Source: Daucus carota subsp. sativus
Lineage: Eukaryota; Streptophyta; Magnoliopsida; Apiales; Apiaceae
Direction: 5' to 3'
Length of the DNA stretch: 64,000 nt
Assembly (NCBI RefSeq): GCF_001625215.2
Contig: NC_030386.2
Span: forward strand, 40,208,796-40,272,795
This document shows positions 12,001 through 19,030 of this stretch, one piece after another. Below the pieces are notes generated by a model, which was not told where the DNA came from, did not search any database, and was given only the letters and a program-made list of their open reading frames with translations. How positions within the stretch are numbered: position 1 is the first letter of the stretch; every line of letters begins with the position of its first letter. Both the position numbers and the translations under genes were made by a program.

Positions 12001-14821
12001 CAGAGTTTCTGTCTTTGGTTGAGAACTTCTTCCCTTTGTTGAAGTTCTTGTAAGCCATCTTCTTGAAGCTTTTTACCATTAGTGCTGCCAGCTGCATCAT
12101 CTCAGTATCACTGTCATCAGAGTCTGAAGGCATATCAGAGTCTGAGTCAACATCAGAGTTTGATGACTCAGTATCAGACTTTTTGACATGAGCTTTTCCC
12201 TTGCTTTTCACAGTTGATTCTTCTTGAACTTTTAGGGCAACTGGTTTGGGTTTTCCACCATGTCTTTTGCTCCTTTGTTCCATTTCAAGTTCATGAGTTT
12301 TCAACCTTCCAAAAATTTCATCCAGGGACATCTCTTCAAGATCATGATTGTCTCTTATAGTGGTTACTTTCAAATCCCACTTTTCAGGAAGAGCAAGCAG
12401 AAATTTGAGATTTGAATCTTCCAAATCATATTCTTTGTCCACAAGAGACAAGTCATTCAGCAGCTTGACAAACCTATCATAAAGATCAGTCAGTGATTCA
12501 CCAGACTTTGAATCAAAGTGTTCATACTCTTGAGTAAGTATGGTTCTTCTGTTCTTTTTGATGGCTTTGGTACCTTGACATCTGACTTCCAAAGCATCCC
12601 ATATCTCCTTTGCAGTTTTGCACCCAATTACTCTATTTGACATTGCATTGTCCAGAGCACTATGCAACAGATGCTTCACCTTTGCATCTTTACTGATAGA
12701 TGAAATGTCTTCTGGAGTATAGTCCTTCTTCTCTTTAGGAATCATCTTCTGGGGTTCATCTCCCACTGCAACAGAGAGCTTTGTTGGCATGTGTGGACCA
12801 TCATAAATTCTATCCAGATATTCTGGATCTGTGGATTCCAGAAACATGATCATTCTTACTTTCCAGACAGAATATTCAGATGCCCTGAGGACCGGAACCC
12901 TAAGAGACTCATATCTACTGTTTTGTGATTTCTCAGACATGATTGTGTGATTAAGATCTCACTGTAGGTATATCAACAGAGCTGGCTCTGATACCACTTG
13001 TTAGGCCGAATAAACTCACTATATATGTTATAATATAGTGAACACAATCCAAGACAAACACAAGTATAAGAGAACAAATCAATAATCTCTTATTCACAAA
13101 TCACAGTAGCTTACAAATAATCTCTTAGTGATTTATATCTTATCACTAAGAGCTGCTAGGTTACACGAATGATATTCAATTGTTAACTCATCTAGAGTAA
13201 ACCCTAAGCTGTGTTTATATACACAGTTACATGATATCTACTGATTGATTTATAATTATCTGCTTCCTAAAATAATCTAATCAGTAGCTATCCTTCTACT
13301 GTCCTGATCTGCACAATCTCTTTTGATCTTTATCTTCCTTACTTAGTGAAATATGCTCCTGAAAATCAGCCGCCTGCAAACTCTGATCATCGCTTAAACT
13401 CTGATCCAGCTGGCAGTCGCTAAACTCTGATTTCCAGTTAAACTCTGATATTTGCTTCTGCACACTAAACAAGTTAGATACCTGTGACATCATCAAATAT
13501 GTAACAAAAAATAAAAGTGATTATTCATGAGTAATTTATGACTCATGAGTAACTTTTATTAGTTTTTTTTAAAGACCAAGTCACTGAAAAAAGTTCATCA
13601 AACTAAATTCTGGTTCTAAGTCAGTTTCTCGCTTACTTCTGACTTTAAACTGGTTTCTGGTTTATTTCAGAATTTAAGCCGATTTCTAGTTTATTACACA
13701 AACAAAGCTCTAAACCCCTTACTTAAAAGACTACACGAACAGGCTCTAAGTCTAGTTCTCCATACCCTTTGCGTGAGTAATATAATGACTAGGGATATCT
13801 TAACCTGAGTGATTACCTGTTGATACATGCACGTATAACTTGAGCTTCTTACACTTTTTAGCAAAATTTACAATCCGTGCAGCTCCTCTCGTATTAATAT
13901 CAAGAGCAACATCAAACCTGTCAGAGATAAGAGAATCAAAAATAGAAAAACATACAAAAGCAGATTATTTACTTTAAAAACAGGCCTAGCTACCTTTCGT
14001 CAAATGTTGTAGTGGCTGCAGAATTGATGATTACGTCCACTTCTTTTTCTATAAGATTAGCAACATCTTCCTTGATGCCTAAATTTGTTTCACGCATATT
14101 TCCAACCACAGGAACCAACTTGGCCAAGACAAACCTTTCATATGATGTTCCATGCTTCTCCCGTAGACACTTGAAGAGCTCTGTACCTACAATCTATTAC
14201 AGGTACTATACATAAGTACCCCACAATCTTCATATTCTCATGCATGCATGTTGATTATAAGATAAAAAGAAGAAGTTAATGTATTTATGGACATACTTCA
14301 TTCATTAGTCTTTCCATTGCAGCCTCCTTATCCCTGGCTTTGATCAGCAGAAATATCTTATCCACCTCTGGGATGGTCCTCAGAATCTTCTCCACAAGAA
14401 CTATATATATACAGAGCAGAGTGTTAAAGCCGATATTTAGATAAAAAGAACTGTGCTGCCACTGAAAAATTAAAATATTATGTAGAACTGAAAGTGTACC
14501 TTTTGCTAAGAATCCAGTTGCACCAGTAATAAGAATTTTCTTGCCAGAAAAAAAGTCAATAATTCCAATCCCCTCGTGCACTTTTGAATTCAGCGCACCA
14601 TTAAGGGATACCAAGCCCTTTTCAAGGACACCACTATTCTTTCCATTATACGCACACAAATGCAGAGCAGAAGAATCTTTTTTGGAGCTCTGATCAAGAC
14701 GGAAGAACATATTAGCACTGCTCTTCTTTTTTAACAATCTCTGATCAGCGGAAACTCTGTTAATGTCCAGTCTTTGTCGACTGGAGATCAGAGGAAACAG
14801 ATTTAAAGAAACAGTTCCCAT
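1..14821 (-). CDS. FAR-A: alcohol-forming fatty acyl reductase (FAR2/MS2-type), intron 4 carries a retrotransposon
   Basis: Exons on the minus strand are 14500-14821, 14297-14400, 13994-14193, 13817-13917, 1231-1405, 951-1112, 715-796, 243-628 and 1-163. They sum to 1695 bases (564 codons plus TAG at 3-1) with consistent phases and no internal stop. The product is an NAD(P)H-dependent fatty acyl reductase making primary fatty alcohols. It has a Ser/basic N-terminal extension of about 85 residues that looks like a plastid transit peptide, a Rossmann nucleotide-binding motif [10 protein letters not shown], the catalytic YxxxK in [14 protein letters not shown], and a C-terminal FAR_C domain. The exon order and residues match the FAR2/MALE STERILITY 2 class, which in Arabidopsis acts in tapetal plastids for pollen-wall lipid. 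Exon 5 is 12 codons shorter than in the copy at 19-21.5 kb. Intron 4 is about 12.4 kb because of an 11.93-kb LTR element. I start at the ATG at 14821, with a TATA box about 85 bases upstream. The coding capacity is intact; whether the long intron is spliced is unknown. Confidence 0.88.
1577..2084 (-). repeat. 3' LTR of the Sirevirus-like element
   Basis: This 508-bp terminal repeat starts TG and ends CA and is identical by eye to 12999-13506 at a constant offset of 11,422. It contains four copies of the 10-mer AAACTCTGAT on the top strand between about 1955 and 2030. Its sense orientation in the FAR-A intron means its poly(A) signals could end the FAR-A transcript early. Confidence 0.95.
2085..2095 (-). 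other. Polypurine tract
   Basis: The minus strand reads TTGGGGGAGAT directly against the 3' LTR, the expected place for the plus-strand primer of reverse transcription. Confidence 0.85.
2253..5945 (-). CDS. Third large ORF of the Sirevirus-like element (env position, unknown function)
   Basis: 1230 codons from ATG at 5945 to the stop at 2253, between pol and the 3' LTR where Sireviruses carry an env-like ORF. I see no signal peptide and no membrane segment, so an envelope role is not supported. Residues 1-285 look folded and globular. About 290-620 is a Pro/Ser/acidic low-complexity region with short SPV-type repeats. About 620-1090 is very Lys/Glu/Ser rich with coiled-coil character and basic clusters (RRRRSESKP). 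The last 130 residues look folded again (for example [17 protein letters not shown]). The N-terminal part resembles uncharacterised plant retroelement proteins. The ATG sits 6 bases after a strong splice-acceptor-like sequence and downstream of a promoter-like region. It could be a captured host gene or an accessory structural or nucleic-acid-binding protein. Confidence 0.85.
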   Translation of the reverse strand: MSTTAFEYNGAKFVTNNYSAILDNNEAPKEFHLIQDFLAHSELMYALTQPEQISPSQVLTLWRSANYDDGGEKGSPSLTCNYEGQEYAISPATIRKALHLPEEKKFDSSVPTQTLRDMMIFLGYTASTDKMGELKRPHLCKEWSFFYDCITRAFGNKCSNFDAIPIFSQQIGYFLIHNLKFDIATSILRFIGDRRKENMNIVYYSRFCQLIFSYCFPDVPLPEEGNELPFKITKRAFTDLIKKDSKKNAAPVFAIPVTVQDKLKLALPDKYGALFSDDNIPQPPSPVHNPIPTADPKPTSGSSQQGPVVISSPKRVLRSSRSPSKQPSPPPRKRRFLQKISDSESEEDIPSPPPAKKLRKKIKATSITDLTVNPPQSEEPKQPLIPFSDQSAEPLLIEPISAVPLDIAAADQQMSESTSDHNDQSEGTKSVEENIAADILVSETVPAVPNQSEDAQIELVLQMIQDSLLQPEVLVAAPAQEITEAANSDAATEALESHTLSICLADIDDDEGTEVTSTPIISEPVRENSPERVDSPVKILSPVRESTPFTAPAVPSSPIPFSEPARRKICHLSYNHRMCRTTSPSVEDRLTSIEATQASMNYTLADLSASVAQLVQVLTSADVKKGEKTSKDKCKPDQQLKRKKPDDDEAEKGEINKQQKLKLLQSKETKKNSREAASSERPPRESQKHRSMELTVVTQAQNITKAVRDSDALSKEIDLVNSEVEKKKENLVAEAEKLIEAGDPESQKFCQTLKFRGKETTLFYKSPSLQAIDEAMARKIFEKENPGVDIEAIRLEEERLAAEKKKVSKTKSDEPRQITDSPQKQKIPKQKGIVISEVNYTDINRPRTKSQTQSESDIADKGKKPVDGVPSAPPVIKKSMIKIASENPSKRMLELSRNANIITDVSDQAVEREAGLIRRRRSESKPISDIALTTDNAQVKGSVEEEKVEDIKASWLKLNSEKTQDQKKKKSLYGSLGTNLYKESQLLTRIRSHGTRGKEAYDWTGLGHRKEKIQTGSATTFRDPYPLTEKVGEAVTQEDLDKVESVQILMDTHDGAEDKEKIAIFLESGKVYRISEADLLLKSLRELEHFHYVLEIKNKATQRWSDLMKRTIREKRRFYGVQPDEEYIPKIAQDDGSEIDMEKNSSVMETIANTRILGYNNEADRPRVIQLGEAMKRSKANALRSAIYQTGDEDEELKTVKAQMIQTLKQIEEDLITKFVKESYGYRLIG
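5946..6145 (-). promoter_or_regulatory. Promoter-like and splice-acceptor-like region upstream of the third ORF
   Basis: Reading the minus strand towards the ATG at 5945, there is a G-box CACGTG (6137-6142), a TATA-like stretch (about 6089-6105), a CT-repeat Y-patch (about 6029-6046), and a run of eight T followed by CAG ending at 5952. The layout resembles a plant core promoter and leader, and the T-run plus CAG is a good 3' splice site. Either could give a separate mRNA for the third ORF. These are sequence resemblances only. Confidence 0.5.
5946..7378 (-). other. Non-coding gap between pol and the third ORF, rich in TCAGAGTTT repeats
   Basis: This 1.43-kb stretch has no credible ORF on the minus strand. 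Towards the pol end (about 7225-7380) it carries at least four exact TCAGAGTTT 9-mers plus diverged ones. The motif also occurs, in the opposite orientation, in both LTRs. The end next to the third ORF holds the promoter-like block. Confidence 0.7.
7379..10723 (-). CDS. pol: Pol polyprotein: protease, integrase, reverse transcriptase, RNase H
   Basis: 1114 open codons in the same frame as gag, counted from the first codon after the last stop; there is no ATG of its own here, so the true N-terminus depends on how it is expressed. Aspartic protease [10 protein letters not shown] is near residue 12. The pre-integrase H-H-C-C zinc region is near 145-180, and the integrase core holds DLFGPV, SDNGTEF (about 269) and the [18 protein letters not shown] segment. 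The reverse transcriptase has YVDDIIFGS near 800. RNase H includes [10 protein letters not shown] near 1037 and DIFTKPL near the C-terminus. The protease-integrase-RT-RNase H order defines Ty1/copia. No frameshift or stop was seen within it, so it is probably functional. Confidence 0.93.
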   Translation of the reverse strand: MQGNRKNILVLDSGCSGHMTGNKALLSDFVEKAGPNVSYGDGNIGKTLGYGNINLGNVIIQSVALVSGLKHNLLSISQICDRGYHVDFLEEHCEVISKTTGKVVLKGYRHGNIYEAKLSLNSESSTICLLGRASIEESWNWHKKLSHLNFSNINELVKKDLVKGLPKSVFAPDGLCDSCQKAKQRKSSFKSKTESSILEPYHLLHVDLFGPVNIMSIAKKRYTLVIVDEFTRYTWVYFLHSKDETPSLLIDHVRQLDKISKDAVKIIRSDNGTEFKNFRMEEFCKANGIKQEFSAPGTPQQNGVVERKNRTLIEAARTMLEEAKLPTYFWAEAVQTACFTQNASLINKHGKTPFEMVKGRKPNFKYFHIFGCKCFVLKNHPEQLTKFDLKADEGIFVGYPLSTKAFRVYNLRTRVIMESIHVSFDDKKITGMEDFEDHEQLRFEDEDAFSDSINSSETISEHVTSDHHPQAHVEGEHFQNENLNENVADSAENTNSDSDSSNSDSDSSNSDHSTSENQENTSSGGASETQNAHGDSMNNGGEASENQNDTGMDHGGGSSSRNQLPHERKWTKSHTPDLIIGDPDAGVQTRTATANECLFHSFLSQTEPKKVEEALKDADWVTAMQEELNEFERNKVWTLVPRPKNRSIVGTKWVFRNKTDSDGVITRNKARLVAKGYSQQEGIDYDETFAPVARLEAIRIFLAYAAHKKFKVFQMDVKSAFLNGELEEEVYVEQPPGFVDTKFPDHVYRLDKALYGLKQAPRAWYETLAQFLLDSGFNRGTIDKTLFYLNHGNDLLLVQVYVDDIIFGSTNPKLCERFSKLMQSRYQMSMMGEMSYFLGLQVKQTEEGIFINQSKYTRNLLKKFGMQDSSAATTPMATATKLDKDTGSPVEITNYRGMIGSLLYLTASRPDIMFATCLCARFQADPREPHLVAVKRIFKYLKGTIEMGLWYPRESDFTLIGYSDADFAGCKIDRKSTSGSCQFLGGRLVSWFSKKQKSISTSTAEAEYIAAGSCCAQILWMKNQLLDYGLTLTQIPIYCDNQSAIAMTGNPVQHSMTKHISIRYHFIREHVMEGTVELHFVPTDQQLADIFTKPLAEATFTRLVNELGMISGPL
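10736..12940 (-). CDS. gag: Gag polyprotein of the Sirevirus-like element
   Basis: 734 codons from ATG at 12940 to TAA at 10738-10736. Residues about 20-210 form a copia-type Gag core (UBN2/Retrotran_gag_2-like; YSVWKVRM and the AKEIWDALE segment are recognisable). An acidic Ser/Asp stretch follows, then a CCHC zinc knuckle [14 protein letters not shown] near residue 337, a long coiled-coil-like Lys/Glu region at about 440-540, and two further knuckles near 610 ([14 protein letters not shown]) and 653 ([14 protein letters not shown]). It would form the particle and bind element RNA. Pol continues in the same frame just downstream, after two in-frame stops. Confidence 0.92.
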   Translation of the reverse strand: MSEKSQNSRYESLRVPVLRASEYSVWKVRMIMFLESTDPEYLDRIYDGPHMPTKLSVAVGDEPQKMIPKEKKDYTPEDISSISKDAKVKHLLHSALDNAMSNRVIGCKTAKEIWDALEVRCQGTKAIKKNRRTILTQEYEHFDSKSGESLTDLYDRFVKLLNDLSLVDKEYDLEDSNLKFLLALPEKWDLKVTTIRDNHDLEEMSLDEIFGRLKTHELEMEQRSKRHGGKPKPVALKVQEESTVKSKGKAHVKKSDTESSNSDVDSDSDMPSDSDDSDTEMMQLAALMVKSFKKMAYKNFNKGKKFSTKDRNSDKKVFKKNERKEEKSGKSDKSKYTCFNCGEKGHFATECKKAKKEKEQAFITKKGSWADTSESEDEVNYALMANMDNSTETVETKVPHSTLAFDTEDITELRLFLKTLHVSYRDQTLENERLKSENLNVKKRNDYLEKELVLMLEVQKERDDAIFVKNELLKKNASLESELVKEKEIIRTWTNSGKTTQNILESGNWKKGLGYSDKNEAESYKQETIKIEKPKVVPVRFVSESKTKDKSKTDTPKQVNIGLMTQKQLKHKLKEVKKENRIKEPRKNRNGKVGINKSNNYMPVPNAPRKTCHNCGNPNHLASFCRKNKDINAMSPKSEVKTRNTRFRPENPCFHCGSLWHSIYTCKEYHSLYYDYYELKPSLRKKIDSPSSASVKKSVSTNSDINSDKSSAASVNKLNKNKGSKQVWVLKTNH
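12985..12996 (-). other. Primer-binding site (initiator Met tRNA)
   Basis: The minus-strand 12-mer TGGTATCAGAGC lies two bases inside the 5' LTR. It is the standard plant copia primer site complementary to the 3' end of initiator methionine tRNA. Confidence 0.92.
12999..13506 (-). repeat. 5' LTR of the Sirevirus-like element
   Basis: Identical by eye to 1577-2084. In element orientation this is the promoter-bearing upstream LTR. It is followed by the primer-binding site and preceded by the AAAAA target duplication. Confidence 0.95.
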
Positions 14822-14905
14822 AAGTAGCAATACAGATAGAACTTTAAGGCTAGCTAGTTACACCTAAAACTCAAAGTTATTTTGAAGTAAAAATTCTAGT
14901 TGCAG

Positions 14906-14913
14906 TATATATA
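14906..14913 (-). promoter_or_regulatory. TATA box of FAR-A
   Basis: An 8-base alternating TA run lies 85 bases upstream of the FAR-A ATG, at normal distance for a plant TATA box plus short leader. A matching TATA box is present upstream of the paralogue at 21.5 kb, inside flanking DNA that is also duplicated. Confidence 0.6.
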
Positions 14914-15470
14914 GAGCGCTTTAGTTGCCAAATCGTGAAAAAGCTGGCATCACAGAGTAGCCATGGAAGTACTAGATGATGATAATTGATAGCCTCTTGT
15001 ATTATTTTCAAGTTTTAGCAGCTAATCACCCCTTTGTTTTATTAAATATTACTAAAATCTTTCAATTTTCGTATTCTGCAGACTGCAGAGCTATAAATTT
15101 AAACAGAGAAAACAACTTTAGGCATTGAACATATAAATCACGAGTGTGATCATGCAGTAGGGTTATCTGCATTTGTTTATAATATCATTTTGTTATCATT
15201 TTCACTTTAGAAGTTGCAAGAATAATTAGCACACCACATAAGAAGAAATGTTGATGAAGTTCATTTTATGAATATAAATCATATGGGAGTTTGATAATAT
15301 GATTATTGGTGCAGATATTATGAGTAAAGCGTGAGTGCACTGGTTATCTTGCTATAAAATATTGAGTAAATTACAGATTGTGTATACGTAGTTTCCGCTT
15401 TGTGTAGCTTATTTTTCATACTATATTGCAAAGCGTGTATACAGAGTTTAAGTGATGGTAGTAGTGCTAC

Positions 15471-15830
15471 GTGTACAAGCGTCAACAATTAAACAGTCTT
15501 GTCTCTCTCCAGCCATCTCTATCACCAGCGTCTCTGCAACTTTCTCGTCGTCCATCCCATCCCTGTTTAACCTCTGCTACCGCGTCCCCAGCCAACGCCA
15601 ATAGGCACACCCAAATCTCCCTCCTCTCTGCATCTATGGCAGCCACCGACACTCTGCTTCTTCCGTTCAAATCCCGACAAGGCCTCACTGTAAAAGCCTC
15701 CATTCATCCCTCCTTCCACAACCATCTTCCCCACTGCAACACCCAGTCAAGCATATCCATGTCTCACAACCTTCCCTCGACTAACACCATAAATAAACAA
15801 CTGGATCCAACGGAAATAGCGGCAGCCTAA
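15471..15830 (+). CDS. Short unrecognised ORF in a C-rich island
   Basis: The DNA at 15480-15840 is much more C-rich than its surroundings. It is open on the plus strand for 119 codons with no ATG at the start; the first convincing ATG is at about 15636, giving 64 residues beginning MAATDTLLLPF. I recognise no domain. The base composition differs sharply from the flanks, so it may be a captured gene fragment or the first exon of a lost gene. No splice partners were found. Confidence 0.2.
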   Translation: MYKRQQLNSLVSLQPSLSPASLQLSRRPSHPCLTSATASPANANRHTQISLLSASMAATDTLLLPFKSRQGLTVKASIHPSFHNHLPHCNTQSSISMSHNLPSTNTINKQLDPTEIAAA

Positions 15831-16061
15831 ACTTCTTCAAACACACCCCACAAATCGTATTAATTTCTGGTCAGCCTGTTCTTCGCACAACTATTTCACC
15901 CCGACCACAGTATTCATCCATGATTATCCTCTGATTCTAAGTTGATTTTCTTTTCAAGATTTAGGGTTTTTTATTTTGGGGAAGATCATGTGCACAGGCT
16001 TATTATAGCCGTTACGTTGTAAAAGAGCAGTTTATCAGCCCCTTTCTTAAAAACTAGCTAA

Positions 16062-16890
16062 GAGCATCTCCAAGGCTAACAGTGAAAACTGTTAGCTAAA
16101 ACATGATTATTTATAATTTTACTGAATCTGTAGTGATTTTTGGCTCCGACGGTGTTAGCTATAATCATTAGCTATATTCAAATATTATATATTTTTTTAA
16201 TTTTGAAAATATCATGAAAATAAAATTGCTCGATATGGGTTAATGAAAATTAAATGTTATATTTAATAAAAAATTTATTTAATAATAATATTATAATACT
16301 TTTATATCTATTTCAATATTTTAAAGTAAACATTATAAAATAAAACAAAATAACTATTTTACCAAAAGCATGTCTTATTTAATCATATCTTTTTATAAAT
16401 ATAGTTAAAAATAAATTAATATTTTAAAACTTAATAATATTACATGTGACTTTATAAATTAAAAAAATAAATAATATATTTATATATAATAATATTGGTT
16501 GTTAGAATTTTATAAGTTTAGTTAACGATAAAATAATATTTTACACTTAATAAAATTAAATAATATTATAAATTGTAAATAATACATCTATACATATAAT
16601 AATGATGAACATATATAAATATTTTGTATATTATAATATTATGTATTTAAAATATACATTAAATATTTTAAGTTAAATATTTAAAAATAATTCAAATTAA
16701 TATGTTATATATTACAAATAAAAGATATTATGTTTTGGACCAATATTAGGATTACATCTGGAATATTTCAAGCGGGAGATGACGTGGGTTTTTTAGATAA
16801 CAGCAAAATCATCTGCAAATGTAGCGCACTTGTTTATCGGAAGCTAAATTTATAGCTAACAGGACACTCCGTTGGAGTAGTCTAAAATTT
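16062..16890. mobile_element. MITE-like element with GAGCATCTCCAA-type ends
   Basis: The left end reads GAGCATCTCCAAGGCTAAC and the right end GCTAAC...CCGTTGGAGTAGTC, an imperfect inversion. The interior of about 800 bp is extremely AT-rich with no ORF. Ends of this kind recur at 57.2-57.6 kb. Borders are approximate and I found no clean target duplication. Confidence 0.45.
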
Positions 16891-16953
16891 ATATGTTAGG
16901 TATAATATATATCCACGTAGATTTTATACCGAAGAGGTGCTTAGGGTTGGAGA

Positions 16954-17252
16954 TAGAGATGTTCAAAAAATCCGAAATCTGAAATCCGATCTGGAAAAAA
17001 ATCTGAAAAATCCGATCCGAAAAAAACCCGGTCTGGCCCGGCCCGGCCCGAGGGCCTAAAACAGGCCTAATATTTTCAAAAAAACCCGGATAAAATCCGG
17101 ATTTTTGAAAAATCCGGGCTTTTTATAACTAAACCGGACCTAGTATTTTTTGGAAAAGCCCGGCCCGGCCCGGCCCGATCTGGTTTGAAAAAAATCCAGA
17201 TTTTTTTGGCCCGATCTGGATCTGGCCCGAACAGATCTTTTGTGCATCTTTA
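16954..17252. mobile_element. hAT-type non-autonomous element, 299 bp
   Basis: The ends are TAGAGATGTTCAAAA and, inverted, TAAAGATGCACAAAA, with a perfect 8-bp target duplication GTTGGAGA (16946-16953 and 17253-17260). The interior is low-complexity CCCGG/ATCCGG repeats with no coding capacity. Removing it restores a TTGGAGATGCTC string, so it seems to have landed in the end of an older MITE. Confidence 0.75.
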
Positions 17253-17260
17253 GTTGGAGA

Positions 17261-17327
17261 TGCTCTAACGCGTTGTTTTTTTTTTTTTTTTTTTTTTTTT
17301 TGACAAACAAAGGTGCTCTAACGCGTT
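17261..17327 (-). mobile_element. Minimal poly(A) retroposition scar
   Basis: A T-run of about 25 bases (poly(A) on the minus strand) followed by a short GACAAACAAAGG piece is flanked by direct repeats of TGCTCTAACGCGTT (17261-17274 and 17313-17326). This is the pattern left by a severely 5'-truncated LINE or SINE insertion. Confidence 0.5.
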
Positions 17328-17512
17328 TAGTTGTACGCGTAATGTAAAGTTTTTAAAGTCTTGCACATATTTTGCAATATATGAAAATGGAGTACGCAAA
17401 GCGGATAATTCGGATAATCCGTATAATATAATCTTTGAATTACGGATTTATCTTTTTTATTTTCTTGTGTTAAAGCTGCGACTTGCTACTCCGTTATGGT
17501 CATGGGTTTGTC

Positions 17513-17770
17513 CCTTTTTTTTTTTTTTTTTACGTAAAAGTGTAGAACTTTTATTGATGAGCTAAATCAGCTTGTAAAATAGACATAAACTCGGTGGGAA
17601 CAGAACTTCCAACAAGAATTCGATTTCAAAAAAATTAAAATTATGTAATGAGCAACCCAGACCGTTTGACAAGAAACAACGAAGTTGTACTCGCTCCCCC
17701 GACAAGGTTTCTACAGTCCTCCTCCTTTTATCTCAGCTGAAGTACATCACTGATTTATTTGCTCGTGCAC
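17513..17770 (-). mobile_element. Possible LINE or retrocopy 3' end
   Basis: A T-run at about 17513-17532 borders roughly 230 bp of more balanced composition. On the minus strand it would be a 3' end carrying an AATAAA-like signal (CAATAAAAG) before the poly(A). No ORF remains, and the assignment is tentative. Confidence 0.3.
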
Positions 17771-19030
17771 GTATTTTTTGATAATAGGACACTCTTCCTG
17801 GAATATGGTTGATATCCAAGCTCCCATGATTCTTTTCAAAAAATCTTGTTTTATATCAAAATATTTGAAATAAATCATGATAGATAAATATTATTATTTA
17901 TATAAATTTGTGACATTTATATTTTGTACAAATTGAATAAATTATGAATATAATATGTTTCATTAAAAAATTGTCAACATGAATATTTCCTTGTAACATA
18001 TTATACCCTTTGTAGTATACAAAATTTGATATAAACTAAACTTATATAAAAATTTATAAAATAGATTTTTATTTTTGAAAAATATATTAGAATAATATTT
18101 GTATATTATTTTTTATAAAATCATTTTATTAAAACTTTAATTATAATCCTTGAAAAAAATAATAAAATGATATGTAAACATTATTAATTATTTAAATCTG
18201 TAACATATTAATATTTTGTTTCTAAATTGAATATTATCATTCAACAAGAGATATAATGTAATTTTTTGAAATAAAAACTATTCGATATAAAATTACTCAA
18301 ATATTAATGTTAGTATGGGTAGTGTATATATAAGTGAGGAGTAGTTTATCCTTGCGTAAATATTTATAAGTCAACTTTCGATTTATGAGTTAAAATCTCA
18401 AAAGTTAAAATCCTAATTTTTTGATAGTTTACTTTTATTTTTAAATTTATTTTTACAAAAACATATAGAACCATCTATAATTTATAATATTTTATTATTA
18501 TAAATATAATATTATATCTAATAAGTTGTAAATATCTTCCAAACACAAATGAAGAGTTTATTTTTGTTCATAATTAACTTCTTTCCTGTATTCTATCAAG
18601 AAAAACTTCTTTCATGTAAGAAATAAAAAAAAAATTAAACGACTTCATTGCATCTATTTATGATATTTGAACATTATTAATTATATAAATTTGTGACGCA
18701 TTAGCATTTTGTTAAAAAATTGAATATTATCTTTCAAATTTATTACACTTATCAAATATAAAAAAATTATCCAATTTAAATCAAGAAAAGATTCTAATCG
18801 ATCTTTAGTGATAATAAATATAAATATCACTAATACTCTAAATTTAAATATTAAGACTTTTGGAAAACTTATAAATTCCTCAAAAAACAAATCAGAAAAT
18901 GCCATACTATTTCTGCAAATCAGAAATACGGAAGATATCAGGATTAATAATTAATTTGTGATGCCTATAGTATGGAGCCTAGGCATCATAATACGAAGTG
19001 AAGGCATTGCAGGTTTTGTCCTAAACATAA
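17770..19030. other. AT-rich intergenic DNA
   Basis: Very AT-rich, with short diverged direct repeats (for example the attattaattat/tttgtgacatt pieces near 17890, 18180 and 18670). No ORF shows recognisable content. The last part, next to the stop at 19031, is probably the 3' UTR of FAR-B. Confidence 0.5.

Larger units (their letters stand above)
1577..13506 (-). mobile_element. Complete Sirevirus-like Ty1/copia LTR retrotransposon in FAR-A intron 4
   Basis: The element is 11,930 bp, bounded by 508-bp LTRs (TG...CA) identical by eye over their whole length, and flanked by a 5-bp duplication AAAAA (1572-1576 and 13507-13511). Reading on the minus strand, the order is 5' LTR (12999-13506), tRNA-iMet primer site, gag, pol (protease, integrase, RT, RNase H: copia order), a 1.4-kb non-coding gap, a third 1230-codon ORF, polypurine tract, 3' LTR (1577-2084). 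The large gag with three zinc knuckles and the extra ORF between pol and the 3' LTR are features of the Sirevirus (SIRE1/Maximus) lineage. All ORFs are open apart from stops between gag and pol, so it may be autonomous and very young. It lies in the same orientation as the host gene. Confidence 0.93.

Noticed and set aside
1406..13816. FAR-A called a pseudogene because of the 12-kb intron insertion
   Set aside because: All nine exons are open and in phase and the splice sites are untouched, so loss of function is not shown by the sequence.
14186..14188. Acceptor TTGTAG|GTACAG for FAR-A exon 3
   Set aside because: It would put the exon out of frame; the acceptor seven bases upstream (AATAG|ATTGTAG) gives [12 protein letters not shown], matching the family in length and residues.
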